A stretch of 64,000 nt of DNA from NCBI RefSeq assembly GCF_023159225.1, contig NC_063176.1, forward strand, positions 6,956,963 to 7,020,962, in the 5' to 3' direction. Origin of the DNA: Perognathus longimembris pacificus (Eukaryota > Chordata > Mammalia > Rodentia > Heteromyidae). Shown one piece after another: positions 57,404 through 64,000 of the stretch. Positions within the stretch are counted from its first letter, which is position 1; every line of letters begins with the position of its first letter. The position numbers and the translations under genes were made by a program. A model generated the notes under the pieces. The model saw only the letters and a program-made list of their open reading frames with translations. It searched no databases and was not told where the DNA came from.

Positions 57404-57631
57404 AATTAATTTTTTTGTCGGTCATGGGGCTTGAACTCTTGGCGGGGACGCTGTTCCTGAGCTCTTCAGCTCAAGGCTAGCCTCTACCACTTGAGCCACA
57501 GTGCTGCTTCCCATTTTCTGAGTGGTTTATTGGAGATTAGAGTCTCACTCAGTCCTGGCTTTGAACTGTGACCCTCAGATCTCAGCCTCCTGCCTAGCTG
57601 GGATTACAGGCGTGACCCACAGGTGCCTGAC
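57404..57631 (-). repeat. 7SL-Geo SINE, antisense, with decayed target-site duplication
   Basis: 'gtcatggggcttgaactctt', 'agctcaaggctagcctctac', 'cacttgagccacagtgctgc' (Geo), then 'gagtggtttattggagatta', 'cctagctgggattacaggcg' (7SL). Flanks 'tcaatatattatt' (57391-57403) and 'tcaacatcttatt' (57632-57644) agree at 11 of 13 positions. Confidence 0.92.
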
Positions 57632-57861
57632 TCAACATCTTATTTGATCTGCCTGTGAAGTGTGAATGGAAAGAAATACAATGACAACTTTACGTACAGG
57701 GAACTATCACTTGGAGATGAGTGTCGTCTTTCTCAATGGAACCCATGGGTGTGTTCATTGAATGACTCTGTGAAGCTGGCTTCATGCAAACCAGTTTTAG
57801 CACTTGCCACACAGTCTGGTTCACTGGGAGATCGAGGAAACTGATAGCCGATGAGGGCCTT

Positions 57862-58184
57862 GTAGTAGAAAGAGCTCTAAATTAGGGTGTCAGTGAGATT
57901 CAGTTTCTGCTCACCATTGCCAAGTGAAAGGATTTGCTCTTTGCGCTTGTAAAGCCCAGCCTCCTCATCTGCGGGTGTGGTCCTTCGATTGGCTACCTCC
58001 CAAAGTCATTGTTTGGATTAAATGGGGCAATGCGTACTGACAACCTTTCCAGAAGAGAGGTTAATTATATAGTTTCTGAAAGTTGGCTGCTTGAATTTAG
58101 ATTCTTTAGCTTGGCTATGTATGAGCTTTTTACACCTTAGAAAAAATTACTTCACTCAGTTTCTTCATGTTTAAAATGGAAATG
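57862..58184 (+). repeat. MIR copies, second one interrupted by an LTR
   Basis: A first sense MIR at 57862-58045 ('ttctgctcaccattgccaag', 'cctcctcatctgcgggtgtg'). A second begins at about 58050 ('gttggctgcttgaatttaga', 'ttacttcactcagtttcttc') and is cut at 58184 in the 'aaaatggaaatg' region. Confidence 0.65.
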
Positions 58185-58569
58185 TGCTAAAGTATGGATC
58201 TAAATTCCCCTCAAAGGCTCATGTGGTAAAGATTTGCTTCTCGGCTTGGTGCTATTGGAAAGTGGGGGAAACTTCATGGGTTGAAGTCCAGGAAGGTCTT
58301 TGGGTCATTAGAGTCATGTCCCAGAAGGGGATTATGGGACAATGCTATCTTCTCCCCCTTTTCTTTCCACCCTGCCCATGAGGTTCTTGACTTTGCTTTA
58401 TTATGCACTCATTGCCATGATGTAATAATTGCCTTGATGTCACAAATCAGTAGGACTGACCAAACATGGGCTGAAACGTTAAAAAAAACTGTGAGCCCAA
58501 ATAAACCTTTGCTCTGATAAGTTGATAATCTCAGATATTTGTTGTAGTGATGGAGAGGTGACTAGCACA
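58185..58569 (+). repeat. MaLR-type solo LTR inserted in MIR
   Basis: 385 bases with TG start and CA end: 'tgctaaagtatggatctaaa', 'gaaggtctttgggtcattag', 'aggggattatgggacaatgc', 'actgtgagcccaaataaacc' (AATAAA), 'ggagaggtgactagcaca'. Flanked by 'aaatg' and 'gaatg', a 5-base target-site duplication with one mismatch, the size expected for this LTR class. No internal retroviral region. Confidence 0.8.
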
Positions 58570-58675
58570 GAATGTAAGAGCTGATACCTTCTGGAGTTGT
58601 GTGGATTAACAAAATAATCCTTGTAAAGTGCTTAGCTATGTCGGACACATAGTAAACGTCCAGCAATGCTAGGTC
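58570..58675 (+). repeat. MIR, 3' half after the LTR
   Basis: 'gttgtgtggattaacaaaat', 'ccttgtaaagtgcttagcta', 'cacatagtaaacgtccagca' continues the MIR that was cut at 58184. Confidence 0.75.
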
Positions 58676-58689
58676 CCGCCCCCGCTTCA

Positions 58690-58765
58690 GGTCATGCTAG
58701 TGTTCAACCCAGGGCCTCGCGCGTGTTATGTAAGCGGTGTGCCATTGAATGACACCCCAAAACCC
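58690..58765 (-). repeat. ID-like SINE, antisense
   Basis: 'gtgttcaacccagggcctcg', 'cgcgtgttatgtaagcggtg', 'tgccattgaatgacacccca' is the reverse complement of an ID monomer, with a decayed A box. Confidence 0.65.
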
Positions 58766-58934
58766 TCCTTCATTGATTTTTTTTAAAGAGATGTCTGATT
58801 TTTATTAGGGGCAAGTAGATGGAAAAACGTAAATGAAAGGTAATTGAGAGGACAAGATTTGAGAATGATACCTTGAGTTAAAGAAATTATGTACACTATT
58901 ACAAATTATACTTAGCAGTCCTGGACTAAAATAA

Positions 58935-59370
58935 CTGAAGTTTGGTATTAGTTATCTGTTCCTTTATAAGAACTACCAACTTAGCAGCTAAAAACATCAC
59001 ATACTAATTGTCGCAGAGTTTCTGTGGATCAGGAAGCTGGGCCTGGCTTAGGTAGACGCTTTGTAAGGTGATAGTATCACTTGAGAGGGTTGTGGTCTCA
59101 CCTGAATGCTTAATTGGGGGCACATTTTACTTCTGAGTGCTTCTGGTTGTTGGCAGCATTTAGATCTGTGAAGTCGGTAGGGATGAAGGTCTCTGATTTT
59201 GGCTGCCCTCAGCTCTTTGCTATGTGGATTCTCCCAGTGTGATCACTTGCTTTCTTAGGGACAGACAGCCTGTCAGAGAGTTGGGTTACAGACTTTCACG
59301 ACCTAGTCATGTGCTTGTCGTCAGGTACCTCTCATCACCTTCCCATTTTCTGTTAGCTAGCAGCAAGCTC
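58935..59370 (-). repeat. Possible MLT-type LTR or MER repeat, antisense
   Basis: 'ttagttatctgttcctttat', 'acttagcagctaaaaacatc', 'gagtttctgtggatcaggaa' begin like the antisense end of a common mammalian repeat. The rest aligns poorly from memory, so class is uncertain. Confidence 0.4.
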
Positions 59371-59491
59371 TGGACTCCACCCATGCTCAAGGTGAGACGG
59401 TTACACAAGGACACGGATGCGAAAGGAGGCAGAGATGGGAGCCATCTACTGCAAGCGGTTTCTAAGAAGCTAGCTCATTTAAAAAGGATCT

Positions 59492-59705
59492 AGGCTAGGT
59501 GCTGGTGGCTCCTTCCTGTAATCTTGACTACTCAGGAGACTTCAAAGCCAATGGGGCAGAAAAGTCTGTGAGACTCTTATCTCCACTAAACTACGCTCCC
59601 CCACCCCCAACAAAAAGGCCAGAAGTGGAGCTGTGGCTTTAGCCTTGAGCAAAAGCAGCTCAGAGACAGTGCCTAGGCCCTGTGTTCAAACCCAAGGACT
59701 GGCGA
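59492..59705 (+). repeat. 7SL-Geo SINE
   Basis: 'ggctaggtgctggtggctcc', 'gaaaagtctgtgagactctt', 'gccagaagtggagctgtggc', 'agtgcctaggccctgtgttc', 'aaacccaaggactggc'. The Geo A-box stretch has lost 'tcaagtggtagagcactagc', a roughly 20-base internal deletion. Confidence 0.85.

Positions 59706-59745
<40 letters not shown>
59706..59745. repeat. (CA)n microsatellite on SINE tail
   Basis: About 18 CA units in the place of the SINE's A-rich tail. Confidence 0.97.
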
Positions 59746-59746
<1 letters not shown>

Positions 59747-60980
59747 TCAGCATTTGGACAGAGTATGCTCCTGCAACCAGTTTTAGAAGGTGCCATTTTA
59801 AAGACAAAAGCAGCATGGTTAAAATGTGTAGACTTTCCCAAGATGTACTTTGAGGTCATAATAGCTGTTTCCACCAGAATTTACATCTTTTTATGCTGTG
59901 TGAGGCCTGTAATATTATTTTATCATCAAGTTTCATTTATTCCCAAACTAGAAGGACTTTTTCTATGACCTCTCATTATTTAAGGAGAGTTGAAAAGATA
60001 AGCCTGCTTTTATGAAAATTTTCTTGACATTGTGTGTTCCGGCTTCTGAATTTACCACATAATAGCACAGGCATTCACTTCTCTTTGGCTGTGTAGGCCC
60101 GTGGGGGTTTGTGTTAAGTACCTCCAATGACTTTTATTACAAGCAAGTACAATCACCAGGAGTTTCATATTGAGCCTCACAACATGGAATAAGTGTTGTA
60201 CAGAACTGTGTCATGCTCACCTGTGTGATAATCACATTGAGGGGAATGACCCACAGACTTCACAAAGAAATCCAACTCGGTAAATACCTCTCTGAAAACA
60301 TCCCTTGGGCGTTAGGTCAACACCTGAACTTTGGAGTTTAAGAATGTGAAAATCAACAAATCACAGGGTCTAAAGAACATCTCTTAATTTTTTAAATCTG
60401 AAGACAGATTTTGAGTTGTTCATGAAGTAGGGAGTTGGATATTACAGACAACCGCATGAAAAATTGAAGCAAGCTAGAAGGGTCTTGCATAGTTTCTACT
60501 CCATAGAAATCGCAGTGAGCCAATAATAAATGCATTTCGATGCTGAGATAGCTCCCTGGAAGAAAATCTTCTGTGAAGATTTTTCAAAATTCTGATGCAT
60601 CCCCTAGCATTCACAGTCATGTTATTGATTCATTATTTTCACTTCATTTGAAGCATTATTCATCTATGTCTTTGGTTTGTGGTTGAGTCCTACCGAGAAT
60701 AAAATCAGCAAAACGTTTCTCCTTGAACTGCATTTTTCTTCGAATCTTCTTGGTAGCAACAAAAGACTTGGAGAGTTCTTGTCACACACAAGCTATCCGT
60801 AGGCTTATTTGTCCTGCAACCTGATCCACTCATCATCAAAACTTTGGGTCAGGGTAGAGCATGGCAGGTGTTTAGGTCAATTTAGAAATTAATCCAAGGT
60901 TTGTACCAGTATCATTATTTGGACGGATTAATGTTTTAAGGCTTATACTTTTTTTTTTTTTTAAAAAACCCACCACGTTC
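59746..60980. other. Unassigned AT-rich sequence
   Basis: No repeat or gene recognised. Confidence 0.4.
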
Positions 60981-61128
60981 TTGGCCAGGCACTGCTACTC
61001 AGGAGACTGAGATCTGAGGATTGAGGTTTGCCCCAGCCTGGGCAGGAAAGTTCATGAAACTCTCATCTCCAATTTGTCCCCCAAATGCCAAAAGTGAAGC
61101 TGTGACTCAAGTGTGACACACTTGAGTG

Positions 61129-61129
<1 letters not shown>
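60981..61129 (+). repeat. 7SL-Geo SINE, shortened
   Basis: 'tggccaggcactgctactca', 'ggagactgagatctgaggat', 'ttcatgaaactctcatctcc', 'aaagtgaagctgtgactcaa'. The 7SL head has an internal deletion and the Geo module stops after its A-box region, where a TC/AC array begins. Confidence 0.75.

Positions 61130-61173
<44 letters not shown>
61130..61173. repeat. (TC)n(AC)n microsatellite
   Basis: TC units followed by AC units, directly attached to the truncated SINE. Confidence 0.97.
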
Positions 61174-62400
61174 GCAAAACCCCATACATTCTTGGAATAA
61201 GTCAGCGAAGTCAACTGAAGACCCTGAAGGAGGAAAACTCTAACATTACTTGTAACAGGATTGAACAACAAAAGATGTCATCCTCACATTCAATCTTAGT
61301 CCCAAGTCTGCCCTTAACTTAATACGCGACCTTGGGAAGTTCACTGAACCCCAGACTCAAATATTAGATAAAAAGCTTTGGAGATCTTGAATCCCATAAC
61401 TCCTAGGGAGACAGAGAGGTAGCAACCTTTCACAAACGTAGCGTCAAATTGCTAACCTCTGGTCTTCTGGTATTTTCAAAGGCTATCTGAGGTCACCTTG
61501 TATTGACTCTTGTGAGCAAGGGTGAGAGAGGAAGTACAAGAATGATAGAAAGATGAATAGCCAGTCCCAAATGGTCTGAGAGAGAGTGTTATTGATACAT
61601 TCAGCTACCCTTCTTGAGCTTTTTCAAGTGCAGGCGGCATAGCCAGATAGGGCCGGAGGTGTGAAGAGGATTGAGACATAGCTCTGCCTTCAAAAAGCTC
61701 GCAGGAGAGAGGGGAAATACAAAAAAAAGACCTGATGAATAAATAAAATGACCTCAGTCAAGCTGGGTGATGATTATTGCCACAAGGAAGATTCAGACCA
61801 AGTGTTATTAAAGTTTACGGGGAATGATGATGTCTAGATTGGAGAGGATGGACCCGGAAAAGCTTTCATTAAAAGGTGACATTTGAAATGGACATGAAAG
61901 GATGGGAAGGAGTTTGCTGGATGAAAATGGAGGGAAGGGAGATGGATAACCCACGGCTTGGAGATGAGAAAATGTGGGCTTTGGGAATAAAATTGAATTG
62001 TTCCATTCTGTTGGACAGTGGGCAATTTGTGAAGAAAAAGTAGGCAGCGGGCTCATGCCTTTATCACACACCAACGATATCAGGCCAGATTGGTTATCTG
62101 ACCGGGCATTCTGGTTTAGGCAGCATGTCAGCCTTCAGAAACAAAGTTTTGTCCTATGCCAATGAATGCATTTTTAGGCCACAGGGGTTATTGCAACCCT
62201 ATCTTCGTGTTTCTTGCTGGCCTAGTGTAGTTGGCCGACCTTTCACTGTAATGCAATGCCTTCTAACGACATTAGAGAAAGGTCGAATATCTTCATCATC
62301 CAACGGCACCCAGCACCCTCCAACATTCGTGACGTCAGCAGCATTAAACAGCCTTCAAGGTCTCAACGTGCGGGAAACTCCTCTGTTTAGCATATGCTCT
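61174..62400. other. Mostly unassigned, with ancient repeats
   Basis: Sense MIR piece near 61285-61360 ('aatacgcgaccttgggaagt'). 61640-61950 ('gctctgccttcaaaaagctc', 'aaaaggtgacatttgaaatg', 'gacatgaaaggatgggaagg') matches a widespread old mammalian repeat, probably L2-related. No gene supported. 62388-62400 is the left copy of a SINE target-site duplication. Confidence 0.4.
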
Positions 62401-62590
62401 TTTTTTTTTGCCAATCCTGGGGCTTGAACTCAGGGCCTGAGCACTGTCTGTGGCTTCTTTTTGCTCAAGGCTAGCACTCTGCCACTTGAGCCACAGCGCC
62501 ACTTCTGGCCATTTTCTATATATGTGGTGCTGAGGCATCGAACCCAGGGCGAGGCAGGCACTCTTGCCACTAGGCCATATTCTTAGCCCC
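62401..62590 (-). repeat. IDL-Geo SINE, antisense, with perfect target-site duplication
   Basis: Poly(T), Geo ('gccaatcctggggcttgaac', 'ctagcactctgccacttgag'), ID-like head ('ctgaggcatcgaacccaggg', 'ctaggccatattcttagccc') with a small loss around the 'cttcatgtata' region. Flanked by 'tagcatatgctct' at 62388-62400 and 62591-62603, a perfect 13-base duplication, so this is one of the youngest insertions here. Confidence 0.96.
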
Positions 62591-62603
62591 TAGCATATGC
62601 TCT

Positions 62604-64000
62604 TGAACAAGGAAATGGTGTGGTCTTCAAGCCAGGAGGAAAAGGGACCATTTCCACAACAAAGCTACGGAATGTAGTACCCTTTTATTTTTATGATTTT
62701 AGGGGCTACTGTTTTTATAGCCCTTATGGATGTAACTGCCCTTTACATGTTTATCCTAAACCTTTTTTTTTTTAAATTACCAGATTCCATGGCAGCTGTC
62801 TGTGTCATCAGAGACTATAGAAACTATAGAATGGTTTATAAGGAATGAATAGCTCTTGGGTAAATTGCCTTGTTCTTGTCAATTGCAGGCAGAGCACTCA
62901 TGAATTGTTTAAACTCTTAATGTCCAGGAACCCACCTACTAGTGCTTCAAGTACTCATCAAGAAACTTCTCGAAGTTTCCCCGAAAAAAGTGGTAAAATG
63001 TCAGTTGCAGTCTTCGGTCCGAAGTAAACATCAAGCTAAAGTCCTGCGCTGAGGGTTTCTGATAGATTTTTGCACTGGGGTCCCTTTCCATCTCTAATAC
63101 CCAAAGGTATGTACCCTTAAAGTAATTTTCTATTCAAGGAAGAGGCAGGTTATATAGAGAACAAAGTCAAAGTATAATCACCACTTACCAAGAAGAGACT
63201 GTTGAGAGGTGCTCAGGAATTGCATTAATCTTTAAAATTTTCCCTTGATATGGTTGTTGTTTTCATTTTTCAGATGAGGAAATGAATGCACAGAAATATT
63301 AAGCTACTGATTCAAGGCCAATGCAGTATGTGGCGGAGCTGAAATGGGCTACAGTTTTCTTCCAAGCGCAGAACTGTACTTCCTTTGCTGAGCTGGGAGG
63401 ATAAACACAGAGTGGGTTTCTAAGGGGGGGCATTTGCGTCCTGGCTGTGGTGGATGCTGTTAAGTCTCTGCCTAGATGTCCTGGAGAGACTGGGACTGAC
63501 TTCCTTTTCCCAGTTCCTGGGAGTGTTGGCAGCCGATGACTGAACTAAATCCTCCTCTGGCGTTGCTCACGGCAGAAGGAAGCTGCTTCATCGAAGGTCC
63601 CGGTCTTTCCTTTGGGTTGCTATGATCTAAGGATTTGTCTATGGGGAAAACTGGAGCGGAAGGCCTGGCCCCTTCGGCTTAAAGCTGGCCAACTCTGATC
63701 CTCTGGCCAACTTTGACTCTCTTAGATCCCGAGCCTGCCCATATTCCTTCTTCTCCTTCCCATGTAAGGTGGCCAAAGGCTCTCTCACTCATTTCCTGTG
63801 TATCATTTCCCGACCAGAGACTGTGGATGAAGACCTGTCAGTATCATATTTCCGAGCTGGGAGCTTTAGCTTTCCTTCCTGGCCCCAGCACTTCCTCCTC
63901 AAGCACAAGGCCTTGAATAAATATCACCTTCCAGGATCTCAGCTTTCTCGTCTGCTCAGCAGAAGGGCTATTCCGGAGTGGCTGTTAGGATTAAGAAACA
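62604..64000. other. Unassigned, with a MIR fragment
   Basis: Antisense MIR at about 63255-63380 ('catttttcagatgaggaaat', 'gctactgattcaaggccaat'). A poly(T) run lies near 62762. Nothing else recognised and no gene supported. Confidence 0.45.

Noticed and set aside
1..64000. A bacterial or phage-type gene system
   Set aside because: Mammalian SINEs, L1, MIR and MaLR LTRs cover the window from end to end, and there is no dense run of open frames with ribosome binding sites.

Overview
This window is nuclear DNA from a rodent, and I find no protein-coding gene I can support. All open frames are short. They fall in microsatellites, SINEs, LINE-1 (L1) and LTR remnants or unremarkable DNA, and no two neighbouring frames read as exons of a recognisable protein. 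The only RNA-gene-like sequence is a short copy of the 5' end of U2 snRNA on the minus strand near 40.6 kb, best read as a pseudogene fragment. The window therefore looks intergenic or deep-intronic.

The SINEs give the best clue to the organism. Several copies have an ID-like (tRNA-Ala-like) head joined to a second module that contains the phrase 'gtggctcaagtggcagag' in sense. This matches my memory of IDL-Geo, described from kangaroo rat and said to be restricted to Geomyoidea (kangaroo rats, pocket mice, pocket gophers). Other copies join a 7SL/B1-type head to the same second module, and older copies look like B1-dID. A geomyoid rodent, probably a heteromyid, is the most economical reading. 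I could not run a library search.

Layout. 0-5 kb: MIR fragments, a CCCT microsatellite, a 7SL-Geo SINE and degraded B1-dID copies. 5.2-6.4 kb: an antisense L1 3' end split by a SINE. 8.6-10.9 kb: two IDL-Geo copies, a CCCT tract on the tail of a B1-dID copy, and GC-richer DNA between them. 11.4-12 kb: repeat-free sequence with conserved-element character. 13-15.7 kb: three MaLR-like LTRs and a SINE with a doubled 3' tail. 16.2-19.1 kb: B1-dID, a TA/CA array and L1 pieces. 21.2-21.7 kb: an L1 with a 5' inversion. 24-25.4 kb: two Geo SINEs, one apparently trimeric. 26.5-30.2 kb: an LTR, MIRs and two long polypyrimidine tracts, each on a SINE tail. 30.2-34.2 kb: an L1-dense block of three L1 insertions with a nested SINE. 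35-45 kb: L1 3' ends, MIRs, SINEs, the U2 fragment and a MaLR LTR. 47-64 kb: MIRs, two of them split by MaLR LTRs, 7SL-Geo and IDL-Geo SINEs, and CA arrays.

There is no operon-like or system-like gene set here. The interesting content is the record of retroposition: module exchange among SINEs, twin-priming L1 inversions, nested insertions with readable target-site duplications, and SINE poly(A) tails that appear to have grown into long polypurine tracts. Repeat identities come from remembered consensus wording, so family level is firmer than subfamily, and ends of old copies are approximate.
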